Part shown: in pieces, positions 26,979 through 36,830 of the stretch
Layout: each line of letters starts with the position of its first letter
How positions within the stretch are numbered: the stretch's first letter is position 1
DNA from: Nitrospira sp.
Lineage (GTDB): Bacteria; Nitrospirota; Nitrospiria; Nitrospirales; Nitrospiraceae
DNA length: 64,000 nt
Direction of reading: 5' to 3'
Assembly: GCA_020846195.1 (NCBI GenBank)
Contig: JADLEJ010000007.1
Coordinates: 105,342 to 169,341, forward strand
The notes under the pieces: model-generated
The model's input: only the letters and a program-made list of their open reading frames with translations
Told to the model about the DNA's origin: nothing
The model's database searches: none
Made by a program: the position numbers and the translations under genes

Positions 26979-27426
26979 TTCTCTATCTCGACACGAGCGG
27001 GCTCATCAAGCTGTACGTCGAAAAACGACACTCCGCAGAAGTCGCCCAAGCCATTCGCGATGCGGACGCCATCGCCACCTCGCTGCTGGCCTATCCAGAA
27101 GCCCGAGCCACTCTGGCACGAGCCCATCGCGAACATCGCCTATCCTCAGAGATTTTCGCAGGGCGTTGACTCAGTTCCTGGAAGACTGGGAACGGATTGC
27201 CGTCATCGAGACAAGGGATGACGTATTGAAACAGGCTGGACGTCTTGCGGAACGTCACGCTTTACTAGGAGCGGATGCCGTTCATCTGGCCTCCGCGCTG
27301 CAGCTGCTCCACGGACTCGACCCAGACGATGCCCCCATGCAATTTTTGGCATTCGACGTGCCGCTCTCGAAGGGAGCACAACGCGAGCACCTGGCCCTTC
27401 ATGTACTCAGCCCACCACTGCGATAG
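26975..27426 (+). pseudogene. VapC-type PIN-domain toxin interrupted by a frameshift
   Basis: The first 64 codons (LYLDTSGLIKLYVEK..., YPEARATLARA) are a good PIN-domain N-terminus but stop at 27169. The rest of the domain continues in another frame from about 27150 (RALTQFLEDWERIAV, LGADAVHLASAL, LAFDVPL). Joined, the two halves give a toxin of about 150 residues with all the acidic catalytic positions. A single-base indel near 27150-27165 explains it. It may be a true inactivation or a sequencing error. Confidence 0.8.
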
Positions 27427-27604
27427 ACGGCGTTCGCGTGCTCAATTCAATCGCTTCCTCAACCACCTGGCAAAGCTCGTTGAAAACCTCTTTTTCATCA
27501 CTTCCATGGCAGCCTCCATATATCAAACCGGGAGCACTGCCGACGTAACACTGATCCTCTTCCGACCACTCAACGATCTTCACGTATTTGGTACTATCTT
27601 TCAT
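27407..27604 (-). CDS. HicB-like protein without a toxin partner
   Basis: 65 residues: KYVKIVEWSEEDQCYVGSAPG and YGGCHGSDEKEVFNELC match the small HicB-like antitoxin fold. No HicA gene lies beside it. It converges with the toxin pseudogene and overlaps its end by 20 bases. It lies 12 bases before the methyltransferase gene in the direction of transcription reversed, so it is downstream of that gene on the same strand. Confidence 0.75.
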   Translation of the reverse strand: MKDSTKYVKIVEWSEEDQCYVGSAPGLIYGGCHGSDEKEVFNELCQVVEEAIELSTRTPSIAVVG

Positions 27605-27616
27605 TTCTTCGCCTCC

Positions 27617-28570
27617 TCAATGCCCCACTTGGCGAATTAAATCAAATAGGAGAAGTGACTGCTCTTTCTTTGCGGATTCACTTTCTGGGGATTCTTCAAA
27701 GCGCAATCTGCTTTCCACAGCATAATCACTTCTAATCTCTATTCCAGTCCATTTGCGCTTTAGGCTTTCAGCTACGTACCCGGTTGTATTGCTTCCGGCA
27801 AAGGGGTCGAGCACGGAATCCCCAGGTCTCGTAAGAAATTCAATGAAAAATCGTGGCAACTCTGCGGGAAAGCGAGCCGGGTGTACCTTGCTGCCAGCTT
27901 GCTTGCTATTTTTAATATAAGAACTATTTGATTCGTTATTGCCGCACTGAATCAGATTGGATGGGATAGAACCACCTTTATCACTGGCAAAGGTATCGGT
28001 TATCACATGGCCGCTGGGACGCACGGTCTGCTTCACCCCCCGTTTGATAAGCCGCTTCATATCCTCGCTATAAGGCTTTAGAACTCTCCTGTTGTCGGCC
28101 TTTGCCATCGGGTCCTTAACAAGCCAGAAAATATACTCAACACTATCTTTAACTCGAATGCGCCTGACATTTACCCACTCCGCTGGCGCTGGCATTTTTG
28201 CTGGGTTGAACCAGAAAAACTCCTGAGCCAAATCAAACCCAACCTCGTCAATTAAAGCGAGCAACGTTCGATAGTGATACAAGCTACGAATCGGCGAACC
28301 AGGCTGCCAAGCGCCGCCGAGATTCAAAACAAAAGAGCCCGTTGGTTTTATGATTCGCTTGATTTCTTTCGCAAAGGGGAGAAGCCAAGCAACGTAATCT
28401 TTCTGATTGGCATTTCCATACTCCTTTTTGAAATGCAGAGCGTAAGGCGGGCTGGTAACGACCAAGTCAGTGGAGTTATCGGGCAGGTGCCTCATGAACT
28501 CCAAGCTATCAGCACAAAACAATGCGCCAAGATCTGTCTTGTAGATTGGCTCAGACTGCATATGCATCAA
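27617..28570 (-). CDS. Site-specific DNA methyltransferase, probably N4-cytosine
   Basis: 317 residues. The catalytic motif is [15 protein letters not shown] (SPPY), and the AdoMet-binding motif [11 protein letters not shown] comes near the C-terminus, so the order is the beta class. SPPY with HFKKEYGN is typical of N4-cytosine enzymes of the PvuII type. The gene overlaps the end of the endonuclease gene by 20 bases. Base composition is more AT-rich than the surroundings, a sign of transfer. It would protect the host from the adjacent endonuclease. Confidence 0.88.
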   Translation of the reverse strand: MMHMQSEPIYKTDLGALFCADSLEFMRHLPDNSTDLVVTSPPYALHFKKEYGNANQKDYVAWLLPFAKEIKRIIKPTGSFVLNLGGAWQPGSPIRSLYHYRTLLALIDEVGFDLAQEFFWFNPAKMPAPAEWVNVRRIRVKDSVEYIFWLVKDPMAKADNRRVLKPYSEDMKRLIKRGVKQTVRPSGHVITDTFASDKGGSIPSNLIQCGNNESNSSYIKNSKQAGSKVHPARFPAELPRFFIEFLTRPGDSVLDPFAGSNTTGYVAESLKRKWTGIEIRSDYAVESRLRFEESPESESAKKEQSLLLFDLIRQVGH

Positions 28571-29084
28571 TCACATCCTGAAAGCGTGAGAACCAACGCG
28601 GTCTTGTTTCTTCTCCTTCAGGGATAGGGTGCATAACCTGAAGCTTGTTTGGATGACTACGGTGGATCGGCAGGTCTCGCACCAGCACATATCGAAATTG
28701 ACTCCAATCACTTGTGAATCGGCCAACACAAACAGCGACAACATCGAAGTGGTTGCGCTCGTAATAGCGGCTGCTGGGGTCGCCTTTGGCGGCGCGAGTC
28801 TTTTGTAGCTCAACCTGTGGCTTCTGACCATTGCGTATGGTCTTGACCTCGACTCGAATGATCGCGCCAGAAAGCGTGACAACGGTAAAGTCATGCATTC
28901 CGTCTACATCATGGCTTTCGTAGCTGGTTAACCAGCCTTCCCGGCTTGCAATGCGGAGTTTCCTTTCAAAATGAACTTCGGCCACAGCACCCTCTAACGC
29001 AACCTTCAAGCGAAATCGTTTGTCGATTGCATCGAGCAATTCTTGCGCGGTCAGGCCATATTTTATTTCTAGCGTATGGGGCAT
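28551..29084 (-). CDS. Putative type II restriction endonuclease (PD-(D/E)XK type)
   Basis: 177 residues with no strong family match that I recall, but [19 protein letters not shown] has the spacing of the PD-(D/E)XK nuclease core: Asp, a strand, then EVK. Position supports the call: it is coupled to a methyltransferase gene in a low-GC patch next to a tRNA. Recognition sequence unknown. The HDF/EVK core would be the part to test. Confidence 0.65.
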   Translation of the reverse strand: MPHTLEIKYGLTAQELLDAIDKRFRLKVALEGAVAEVHFERKLRIASREGWLTSYESHDVDGMHDFTVVTLSGAIIRVEVKTIRNGQKPQVELQKTRAAKGDPSSRYYERNHFDVVAVCVGRFTSDWSQFRYVLVRDLPIHRSHPNKLQVMHPIPEGEETRPRWFSRFQDVIDAYAV

Positions 29085-29469
29085 GCCTGTAATTCTGGGA
29101 AGCAGAACATTCTAAAGCTACTGATTCGGCATGTGGCGTTGCTTGGCGCCTGCTAATGTTTAGGCGGATCCACATAAGAGCCGGATTCACCGGTGTCCGT
29201 CCGTATAACACGCCACTACTATTTGTGAACAATACGCCATGACCATTACCATTTCAATGAGTGGCGAAGGTGGGGCTATTTATCGCAGCATCCTATGCGG
29301 ATCAGCATACCAATCTCTCTTTCGATCCCTCGCTGAGACTTGGGCCGACTTGGCCGTGCAACCGCTACCGCACGGATAAGGGGAAACACCCGACTATGAC
29401 AGGATCAAAGGGGAGAGTAGCAAGAGCGAGGATTACGGAGTCACTGCCGACCGAAGCTGTAGTGAAGTT
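29085..29469. other. Gene-free stretch between the restriction genes and tRNA-Ala
   Basis: No convincing gene is seen on either strand; the open frames have poor starts and no recognisable sequence. No integrase remnant and no copy of the tRNA 3' end were found. It may be scar DNA at the edge of an acquired patch. Confidence 0.5.
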
Positions 29470-29545
29470 TGGTGGAGGGCAGGGGAGTTGAACCCCCGAC
29501 CCCTACGTTGCGAACGTAGTGCTCTCCCAACTGAGCTAGCCCCCC
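29470..29545 (-). tRNA. tRNA-Ala with anticodon CGC
   Basis: The minus strand folds into a 76-base cloverleaf: acceptor arm GGGGGGC paired with GCCCTCC (one G-T), D-arm GCTC/GAGC, anticodon stem CTACG/CGTAG with loop TTCGCAA giving CGC, T-arm GGGGG/CCCCT with loop TTCAACT, discriminator A and an encoded CCA. The anticodon reads GCG alanine codons. Confidence 0.95.
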
Positions 29546-29668
29546 ACCTGGCGGAACTGAAGATGCGAGCCGTGGATCCCGCAGGGTTCGTTGCGCATGA
29601 GCGCGCACACTCAATGCTGCGGTAGAAGAACGGGGAGGACGTGTGGCTCGCAATCCTCTCGCTGCCGG

Positions 29669-29697
29669 ATTATACACAACCGGTTCCTCAGTCTCTA
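29669..29697 (-). promoter_or_regulatory. Likely sigma70 promoter for tRNA-Ala
   Basis: A perfect TATAAT on the minus strand at 29669-29674 has TAGAGA (four of six bases of the -35 consensus) 17 bases upstream. It lies between the end of purN and the tRNA and points to the tRNA. The resulting precursor would have a leader of about 115 bases. Confidence 0.45.
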
Positions 29698-29737
29698 GAG
29701 GAAGTTCACTTGCGGATGATGGATTTCACGAGATTTT

Positions 29738-30412
29738 TTACAACGGGCCGATGGCGGCCTCCCCGACCGGCTGCCCTTGTTCAACGAACACCCGGCGCCC
29801 CTCGACGCGCAAGCGGCCTTCGGCAAAGAGCTGCACGGCTCTGGGATAGAGCTTGTGTTCCTGCACCAGAATCCGCGCGGCCAAGGCCTCAGGCGAATCG
29901 TTATCCAGAATCGGCACGGCGGCCTGGAGGATGATCGGCCCTTCATCGACGCCTTCAGTCACGAAATGCACGGTGCAGCCCGCCAGCTTGCAGCCCCACT
30001 CAATCGCTTTCTTCTGCACATCCAAGCCGGGAAACGACGGCAGGAGCGACGGATGGATGTTCATCATGCGATTGGCGTAGGCGTTCACCAGGACTGCGGT
30101 GACAATTTTCATGTACCCGGCAAGCAAGACCAATTCAACGTCATGCTGCTGCAAGATGGCCAGAAGCGCCCGGTCATAGGCTTCACGGCTGTCGGGCTGG
30201 CCGGCGAACGGCTTGGGATCGACGAACAGATCTTTCAGTCCGTGTTTCCTGGCCCGTTCAAGCGCCACGGCGTCTTTTTTATTGCTGATGACGGCGACGA
30301 TGGTCGCATGAACCTGGCTGGCTTCGATCCCATCGATGATGGCTTGGAGATTGGACCCGCGTCCTGAGGCCAGCACCGCGACTCGCAGTGGCGCGCTTCG
30401 CTTACCCGGCAT
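29738..30412 (-). CDS. purN: Phosphoribosylglycinamide formyltransferase
   Basis: 224 residues of the PurN family: [13 protein letters not shown] at the phosphate-binding N-terminus, then AGYMKI, the [12 protein letters not shown] active-site block with catalytic Asn and His, and the conserved Asp in VDEGPIILQ. It transfers a formyl group from formyl-tetrahydrofolate to glycinamide ribonucleotide in purine synthesis. Its start lies inside the 3' end of purM (11-base overlap), so both are translated together. Confidence 0.95.
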   Translation of the reverse strand: MPGKRSAPLRVAVLASGRGSNLQAIIDGIEASQVHATIVAVISNKKDAVALERARKHGLKDLFVDPKPFAGQPDSREAYDRALLAILQQHDVELVLLAGYMKIVTAVLVNAYANRMMNIHPSLLPSFPGLDVQKKAIEWGCKLAGCTVHFVTEGVDEGPIILQAAVPILDNDSPEALAARILVQEHKLYPRAVQLFAEGRLRVEGRRVFVEQGQPVGEAAIGPL

Positions 30413-31439
30413 ACTCCACCTGGGGGTCTGCCTCGGTGCCTGCGACGATCTCGCCGATCACGTAGCCGTGATCGCCCAGCGTCTTGGCCCGCGCAATGAC
30501 GGCGTCGGCCTCGGCGGCGGGTACCACGAGGATCAATCCGATCCCCATGTTGAACACCCGATACATTTCATCGCGCGCGACGGAACCCAGCCGGCTAATC
30601 AGCGAGCAAATCGGCGGCACGGCCCAGCGATCCCGATGAATCCGCGCCCGTACACCGGCGGGGAAAACGCGCGGCAGGTTTTCCGTAATCCCGCCGCCGG
30701 TAATATGCGCGATGCCCTTGATGGGATGATGCTGGATGAGATCCAGAATCTGTTTGGCATAAATTCTGGTCGGCACCAACAAGGCCTCACCGACCGTCGT
30801 TGCCAGTTCAGGTACGCGGCTGGCCACGGTCATCTTGGCCTGTTCGAGCAAGACCCGCCTGGCCAGCGAATAGCCGTTGCTGTGCAGCCCGGATGACGCC
30901 AGTCCGACAATGACATCGCCCGGCACAATCGACTTGCCATCGATAATCTTCGGCCGGTCCACCACGCCCACGGCAAACCCGGCAAGGTCATACTCCCCGT
31001 TCCCGTACATCGACGGCATCTCGGCCGTTTCGCCGCCGATAAGCGCGCAGCCGGCCTGGCGGCAGCCTTCAGCAATCCCCTTCAAGACTTCCTGAGCTTT
31101 GGGGACGGACAACTTGCCCGTGGCGAAGTAGTCGAGAAAGAACAGCGGCTCCGCGCCGCTGACAGCAATGTCGTTCACGCACATCGCCACGAGATCAATG
31201 CCGATCGTATCGTGCCGGTCCATGAGAAAAGCCACGCGCAGCTTCGTGCCGACTCCGTCGGTGCCGGACACCAGCACCGGGTCTTCATACTTCTTGGCCT
31301 GGAGGCGGAACAGCCCGCCGAATCCGCCAAGATCCGTGAGCACTTCCGGACGAAAGGTCGAACGGACAAGCGGCTTGATGCGATCGACAAACTCGTCGCC
31401 TGCATCGATATCCACACCTGAATCGCGATAGGTCGTCAT
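30402..31439 (-). CDS. purM: Phosphoribosylformylglycinamidine cyclo-ligase
   Basis: About 345 residues with PurM signatures: [15 protein letters not shown] at the start, [10 protein letters not shown] (ATP/metal site), [28 protein letters not shown], and [11 protein letters not shown]. It closes the imidazole ring to give AIR in purine synthesis. The ATG at 31439 is preferred because family members begin with TYRD; another ATG lies four codons upstream. Operon with purN. Confidence 0.95.
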   Translation of the reverse strand: MTTYRDSGVDIDAGDEFVDRIKPLVRSTFRPEVLTDLGGFGGLFRLQAKKYEDPVLVSGTDGVGTKLRVAFLMDRHDTIGIDLVAMCVNDIAVSGAEPLFFLDYFATGKLSVPKAQEVLKGIAEGCRQAGCALIGGETAEMPSMYGNGEYDLAGFAVGVVDRPKIIDGKSIVPGDVIVGLASSGLHSNGYSLARRVLLEQAKMTVASRVPELATTVGEALLVPTRIYAKQILDLIQHHPIKGIAHITGGGITENLPRVFPAGVRARIHRDRWAVPPICSLISRLGSVARDEMYRVFNMGIGLILVVPAAEADAVIARAKTLGDHGYVIGEIVAGTEADPQVEYAG

Positions 31440-31589
31440 AAGAGGCCGCATCTTATACGGAGCGTCTCGTGAGGGTCAACGCAGGAGTTAACGGGGCAGG
31501 TCGCTCCACTTATCGACCAAGACAGGAACCAAGATTTCCACTATACTGCCGCGGGCTATTCTCCGGGCTGTGCGAAGGAGGCTTACTCT

Positions 31590-32303
31590 GTGCGGCAACT
31601 GATTCCCTGCTTAGGCCTGTGCTTCTTGTCGCTCACGGCCTGCGCCGAGCTCAAGCAACCACTTCAGCTCTTTGGGCTTCCTGCGCCGGCGGGTCTCACG
31701 CAGGATCAGATCGCCGCAGGGCTCAAAGAAGCCCTGCGCGTTGGAGCCGAACACGCCACCGCCCTCACGGGAAAACCGGATGGGTTCTACCGGAATCCGT
31801 CGATCAAGATTCCAATGCCGGAACAGTTGCAATCGTTTGAAAAAGGCCTGCGCGTCTTCGGCTTCGGCCCGCAAGTCGATGAGTTCGTGCTGAGCATGAA
31901 TCGCGCGGCGGAACGCGCCGCCCCGCAGGCCGCGGATATCTTTGCGGGCGCCATCGCGCAGATGACGTTTGCCGACGCGCAGCAGATTCTGTCGGGCTCC
32001 GACCGCGCCGCCACGGACTACTTCAAGGCCAAAACCTCAGCCCAACTGACGGCCGCCTTTCGCCCACATGTCGAGCGGGCCATGAACCAAGTCGGCGTCA
32101 CCCGTCAATACAAAGAACTCGTGCAGCATTTCCGGTCGATCCCCTTTCCCAAAACCGAGATCGTGGATCTGGACCAATACGTCGTGGGGAAAGGGCTGGA
32201 GGGGCTGTTTGTGATGCTCGGACAAGAAGAACAAGCGATCCGGAAGAATCCCGCCGCGCGCGTGACCGATCTGCTCAAGCAAGTTTTTGGGAAGCCCTCC
32301 TAG
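31590..32303 (+). CDS. DUF4197 lipoprotein
   Basis: 237 residues, GTG start, with a lipobox LSLTAC at residues 13-18. The mature part matches the DUF4197 family: LTQDQIAAGLKEALRVG near the start, FVLSMNRAAERAAPQA in the middle, and YVVGKGLEGLFVMLGQEE at the end. Predicted all-helical, anchored to a membrane facing the periplasm. No function is known for the family. It is a single gene divergent from purM. Confidence 0.8.
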   Translation: MRQLIPCLGLCFLSLTACAELKQPLQLFGLPAPAGLTQDQIAAGLKEALRVGAEHATALTGKPDGFYRNPSIKIPMPEQLQSFEKGLRVFGFGPQVDEFVLSMNRAAERAAPQAADIFAGAIAQMTFADAQQILSGSDRAATDYFKAKTSAQLTAAFRPHVERAMNQVGVTRQYKELVQHFRSIPFPKTEIVDLDQYVVGKGLEGLFVMLGQEEQAIRKNPAARVTDLLKQVFGKPS

Positions 32304-32339
32304 AATCTCCGCCAGTAGTGGACAACTGTATAGGCCTGA

Positions 32340-32388
32340 CAGGATGGTCAAACCGCCTGGCCGCAAGGCCACAGCCTCGACAGCATCC
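32340..32388. repeat. Short derivative of the GGATGGTCAAA palindromic repeat, at a convergent gene end
   Basis: The stretch opens with CAGGATGGTCAAA, as does the long repeat at 62004, and ends with CATCC; the centre is a TGGCC-GCAA-GGCCA hairpin. It fills the space between two convergent genes and could stop transcription from both sides. It looks like a deleted copy of the longer element found at 61.1 and 62.0 kb. Confidence 0.5.
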
Positions 32389-32390
32389 GG

Positions 32391-33785
32391 CTAGACCTCC
32401 GGACGCATCTCCACTTCCAGCAACTTAATCTTGCGATGAAGGTGGCTGCGCTCGATCTGGAGATCTTCGGCCGTCCGCGAAATGTTCCAATGGTGCTCGC
32501 GCAACTTCCGTCCAATATAGTCTTTCTCAAACGCATTCCTGGCGTCGCGCAGCGACTCGTACGATTTCGTGAGCAACGGATTGCCCGCCTGGGCGCTGGC
32601 CGCCGCACTCTGGCTGCTCCCCCGCCCCTGCAGTGACATCGCCGCTTGCGGCGCATCGATCACCGCTCCCGGCACCATAATCATCAGCCGCTCGATGAGA
32701 TTGCGCAATTCGCGGATATTGCCGGGCCATTCGTACTGCTGAAACACCGTCATGGCCTCGGGCGTCACTTCCTTGATGCGCAGACCCTGCTCTTCGGCAT
32801 GAATCTTCATAAAATGCCGGACGAGCGCGGCAATATCCTCGCGGCGCTCCCGCAACGGCGGCACGATGATCGGCACGACATTCAACCGGTAATATAAGTC
32901 CTCGCGGAACGTGCCCTTGGCGATTTCCTTCTCCAGATCTTTGTTAGACGCCGCCAGCACCCGCACATCCACCTTCATCAACTTGCCGCCGCCGACTCTG
33001 GTGAACTGCTGCTCTTGCAACGCACGCAGCACCTTGGCCTGGGTGGCCAGACTCATATCCGCAATCTCGTCGAGGAATAGCGTCCCGCCGTCGGCCTGCT
33101 CGAACTGCCCCCGCTTCATGGAGGTGGCGCCGGTAAACGATCCCTTCTCATGACCGAACAATTCGCTCTCGATCAGCGTTTCAGGAATCGCCGCGCAGTT
33201 CACCGCCACGAACGGGTGCTCGCCCCTGGCCGAATGCGTATGAATCGCGCGCGCGACCAATTCTTTGCCCGTTCCGTTTTCGCCGCCGATCAAGACCCGG
33301 CTGTTGGTCGGGCCGGCCGTCTCGATCAGCTGCCGCAACTGCTGCATGACTGGCGACTGGCCGACGAGTTCAAACTTTTTTTGCACCTTCGTCTTGAGCG
33401 TCCGGTTTTCCTGCTCCAGGCGGTATTGATCGAGCGCGTGCTTCACCCGCAGCGTGACGTTCTCCAGCGACAGCGGCTTTTCAATATAGTCGTAGGCGCC
33501 GAGCTTGATCGCCCTGACCGCCGTCTCGATGGACCCGTGCCCCGACATCATGATCACTTGCGCCGTCGGCACGAATTCCTTCACCCGCTTCAGCGTCTCC
33601 AATCCATCCAGTTCAGGCATCCAGATGTCCAGCATCATGAGGTCGGGCGGATCTGTCGTGTACAGCTTCAGCGCTTCGGCCCCGCTGCTAGCCACGAAGA
33701 CGTCATAGCCCTCGTCCTCAAGAATGCTGCGCAAGGACGTTAAGATGGCGGTTTCGTCGTCGACGACTAAGATCGATGCGGACAT
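32391..33785 (-). CDS. NtrX-like sigma54 response regulator
   Basis: 464 residues: receiver with phospho-Asp in LMMLDIWMPELDG, Thr/Lys partners (VIMMSGHG, DYIEKPLS), AAA+ domain with [18 protein letters not shown] and GTLFLDEIAD, and a C-terminal Fis helix (NISRTAEDLQIERSHLHRKI). This arrangement and the kinase next door match the NtrY/NtrX pair. It activates sigma54 promoters when phosphorylated. The gene lies 56 bases after the kinase gene. Confidence 0.9.
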   Translation of the reverse strand: MSASILVVDDETAILTSLRSILEDEGYDVFVASSGAEALKLYTTDPPDLMMLDIWMPELDGLETLKRVKEFVPTAQVIMMSGHGSIETAVRAIKLGAYDYIEKPLSLENVTLRVKHALDQYRLEQENRTLKTKVQKKFELVGQSPVMQQLRQLIETAGPTNSRVLIGGENGTGKELVARAIHTHSARGEHPFVAVNCAAIPETLIESELFGHEKGSFTGATSMKRGQFEQADGGTLFLDEIADMSLATQAKVLRALQEQQFTRVGGGKLMKVDVRVLAASNKDLEKEIAKGTFREDLYYRLNVVPIIVPPLRERREDIAALVRHFMKIHAEEQGLRIKEVTPEAMTVFQQYEWPGNIRELRNLIERLMIMVPGAVIDAPQAAMSLQGRGSSQSAAASAQAGNPLLTKSYESLRDARNAFEKDYIGRKLREHHWNISRTAEDLQIERSHLHRKIKLLEVEMRPEV

Positions 33786-33841
33786 GCTTCCCCCGTAATC
33801 CGTGAGTCTCGTTCCAATTCAGCGCGCGGCGCTCGCTTCCA

Positions 33842-36181
33842 TTACACCGGCAAATCGAACGTGAACACCGCGCCCTTCGGCTGATTATTGCCGGCCTGAA
33901 TCTGGCCGTCGTGATCCGTAATGATCCGGCGCACAATCGCCAGCCCCAGCCCCGTTCCCGTCTTCTTCCTCGTGAAGTATGGCACAAACAGCTTTTCTTG
34001 ATCTTCGGGCGTAATCCCCACGCCTTCATCGGCCACGCTCACGACGGCACGCTTGCGCTTCGTATCGTACTTCGTGCGGACCCAGACCCGCCCCGTATGA
34101 TTCATCGCTTGAATGGCATTGTCGAACAAGTTCACGCAAACCCGCTTCAGCTGCTCGCGATCGAAGTTGAGCACCGGCAGATCGTCGTCCAGTTCGACCT
34201 GGAATTCGATATCCTTGTGCGCCGCGCGATAGAGCGTGAGGACCTCCTGCACCACATCATTCAACGACTGCCGGGCCATCTGCGGCGCGGGCAGGCGGGC
34301 GAACTTCGAGAACTCGTCCACCATGTGCTTCAGGCTGCCCACTTCCGTCACGATCACGTTAGTGGCCTCGTCGAAAATCTTCTCGAAGTCCGGCGACTGC
34401 TCGAAAAACTTCTTGCGCAACCGCTGGGCGGATAGCTGAATCGGCGTGAGCGGATTCTTGATCTCGTGCGCCACCCGGCGGGCAACTTCCTGCCAGGCTG
34501 CGACTTTCTGCGCCTTAATCAACTCCGTCAGGTCATCGAAAATCAGCACGAACCCCAGATCCTTGTTCGCCTCATCCCGCATGCGCGAGCCATTGAGACG
34601 AATCCGCACCGGCTTCCCCTGCACCTCCACCTGGCCTTCCAGCGACCAGTCGTCCCGATCATCGGCTTGCATCCGATCGTAGACCGCCTGAAAGACATCC
34701 AGGTCGAACTCTTTAAAGACCTCGTTCGCCTGACGATCCCGAATGCGGTCGGCGGCGAGCCCGAGAATGCGCTCCCCCGATGGGTTAAACGTCGTAACGA
34801 TCCCGTTCCGGTCGATCGAGAGCAATCCGGCGGCAATCGTTTCCACGACAGTTTCAATGTACGCCCGGCGGCGGTCCAGTTCGACGTTTGTCTGCCGCAG
34901 CGAGCGGTTGGCATCTTCCAACTTGAACTTGCTGCCTTGCAAGTCCCCCGTCATCCGGTTGAACGACTCGATCAGCGTCCCGATTTCGTCGGTCGCCTTG
35001 GCCTCGATCTTCACCGACAGGTCACCTTGCGCCACCGCCTCGGTGGCTTCGGCCAGGCGCTGAATCGGCACCGTAATGCTGCGCGCGACATAGAACCCGA
35101 ACCAGGTGGCGCTGAAGAGAATCATCACCGTCACGACCGCCACAAAGAGATACGCCCCGGCCTTGATCGGATTCTTCATCGCCTTGATCTGCTTATACTC
35201 TTCGTATTGCCGCCCAATGCCTTCCATCTTAGCGAGCAGCGATTCCGGCACATAGGCATCGACGACGACGACGCCGGCCAGCTCGCCGCGATTATTCCCA
35301 GCCGCGACCGGCACCCCGGCCCGCACCAGCCGGCCTGTCTGCGCCTCCTGCACCGAGGTGAACTCCTGCTTCCCATTGATAACCTGCAACACCAGCTGGC
35401 TGACCGGAAGATCCAGCACCCCGGCGGGAATGTCCGCGTCGAGCGCCTTGGTCAGCGTCTCCATTTTCGACGAAAACACCTCGATGCCCGCCACGCCGTA
35501 TTCCATCCGCTTGCGCGCCATAGCCGCGATCAACAGATCGCGCTGCTCGGAGGTCAGCATGTCTTCGCGAAACAGCTCCTGCCCAATGGCGCGCGCGCTG
35601 TTGACCGCAATCGAGATATGCCCCGCATGCTGCATGCGCGCCACTTCATATGAATCCTTCATCACCCGGTCGATCTGATCGCTGAACCAGACATCGACCG
35701 CTTTGGTGACCAATCCGCTCGCCACAATCGCCAGCAAGATCGTCGGGATCAGCGAAAAGCCGATGAAGGCCGCGATCAACTTCGTGCGAAACCCCGACCC
35801 CATCAGCCGGTGCCGCCGCTCGAAGTAGGCTTTAATCAGGTTGCGCGAGAGCAGCAACGTCAGCACGACGAAGCCGATCAAATCGAGATTCAGAAGAAGC
35901 AGGACAAAGGCATAGCTGGTCGTCGGCAGAAACGAATCGGCTTCCCCTCCGCCGGGCACCGCCATCTGCGAATAGTAGAACGTGAGCGCCAGACTGGGAA
36001 TGAGTAAAATGAGGACGATCCAGACCGGACGGAGGTGGGGGGCTTTGCGCTCAGGCTCGTTGGAACGGGACGGCTTGCCGGAACCGGCAGACCCGGAAGA
36101 CTCTACGCCGGACAGGCGGCGTTCTACTCTGCCAGGCCCAGCCGTAGGTGACGCGCGTAGTGACTGTTCCGAATCCGGCAT
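33842..36181 (-). CDS. NtrY-like membrane histidine kinase
   Basis: 779 residues: membrane helices near 55-75, 85-110 and 130-155, a periplasmic sensor loop, another helix near 340-360, a HAMP domain (about 365-415), a PAS domain (about 435-540), then RVAHEIKNPLTPIQLSAQRL, the H-box typical of NtrY, and ATPase boxes NLFDNAIQAM, DEGVGI and GTGLGLAI. It should phosphorylate the adjacent NtrX-like regulator. In other bacteria the pair reports on nitrogen or redox state; the signal here is unknown. Confidence 0.92.
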   Translation of the reverse strand: MPDSEQSLRASPTAGPGRVERRLSGVESSGSAGSGKPSRSNEPERKAPHLRPVWIVLILLIPSLALTFYYSQMAVPGGGEADSFLPTTSYAFVLLLLNLDLIGFVVLTLLLSRNLIKAYFERRHRLMGSGFRTKLIAAFIGFSLIPTILLAIVASGLVTKAVDVWFSDQIDRVMKDSYEVARMQHAGHISIAVNSARAIGQELFREDMLTSEQRDLLIAAMARKRMEYGVAGIEVFSSKMETLTKALDADIPAGVLDLPVSQLVLQVINGKQEFTSVQEAQTGRLVRAGVPVAAGNNRGELAGVVVVDAYVPESLLAKMEGIGRQYEEYKQIKAMKNPIKAGAYLFVAVVTVMILFSATWFGFYVARSITVPIQRLAEATEAVAQGDLSVKIEAKATDEIGTLIESFNRMTGDLQGSKFKLEDANRSLRQTNVELDRRRAYIETVVETIAAGLLSIDRNGIVTTFNPSGERILGLAADRIRDRQANEVFKEFDLDVFQAVYDRMQADDRDDWSLEGQVEVQGKPVRIRLNGSRMRDEANKDLGFVLIFDDLTELIKAQKVAAWQEVARRVAHEIKNPLTPIQLSAQRLRKKFFEQSPDFEKIFDEATNVIVTEVGSLKHMVDEFSKFARLPAPQMARQSLNDVVQEVLTLYRAAHKDIEFQVELDDDLPVLNFDREQLKRVCVNLFDNAIQAMNHTGRVWVRTKYDTKRKRAVVSVADEGVGITPEDQEKLFVPYFTRKKTGTGLGLAIVRRIITDHDGQIQAGNNQPKGAVFTFDLPV

Positions 36182-36301
36182 GCTGGTCGCCTCAGCTCAT
36201 GGTCTCTTCGCACGAACGCCTGCGCCCACTATAACGGAATGAGCGGGCTGTCGCAAAAATTCCGGCATGAGCGGGCCCGCAAGCAACGGGTGAGCGCGAG
36301 C

Positions 36302-36688
36302 CTATTTGCCGGACGAGAGGGACACGTATTTCATGCGAAGCGCGTAGAGCATATCGCGTAAGACCGTCTGCTCTTCCGAGGTGAGATTGCCCTTGGTCTT
36401 CTCTTCCAGCACGGACAGCAAATCGATGATTTCCTTGGCTTGCGGAAGATTGACGGGGATGGCCTGTTGCTGCGGATCGAGGGTCTCTCCCATCAGCATC
36501 AGTGAAGACGAGCCCAGCGAAATGACGAAGGAAGAGAAGGTCACAGGAAACGCAGGCGCCTGCTGCGCCGCATCCGACTCCGGCGGCACCGATGTAGGAG
36601 CCTCGCTTGGGCCAGCGGTTTTCGCGGCGGCCTCGCCGCCTCCGCCACGTCGATCCCGAACGACAAATCCTTCTTCCTGTTCCGCCAT
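36302..36688 (-). CDS. DUF1844 protein
   Basis: 128 residues. After a low-complexity start rich in Gly, Ala and Pro, the C-terminal part FSSFVISLGSSSLMLMGE ... LPQAKEIIDLLSVLEEKTKGNL matches the DUF1844 family of small helical proteins. Soluble; function unknown. It is divergent from mazG. Confidence 0.8.
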   Translation of the reverse strand: MAEQEEGFVVRDRRGGGGEAAAKTAGPSEAPTSVPPESDAAQQAPAFPVTFSSFVISLGSSSLMLMGETLDPQQQAIPVNLPQAKEIIDLLSVLEEKTKGNLTSEEQTVLRDMLYALRMKYVSLSSGK

Positions 36689-36830
36689 GACTCCCCCGCG
36701 TAATAACGCTGAAACGACTGTGAATCCGTGCGCGGTACCCTACCACAGGCTCTACGACCTCGCAAGCCGCAGGCAGCCGTTGAAGCCGCCGTTCCTGTCG
36801 GTATACAGTGGGCCCTTCACTGAGGACGGT

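Noticed and set aside
29470..29545. An integration site in tRNA-Ala for the adjacent accessory genes
   Set aside because: No integrase gene and no direct repeat of the tRNA 3' end were found on the far side of the patch.
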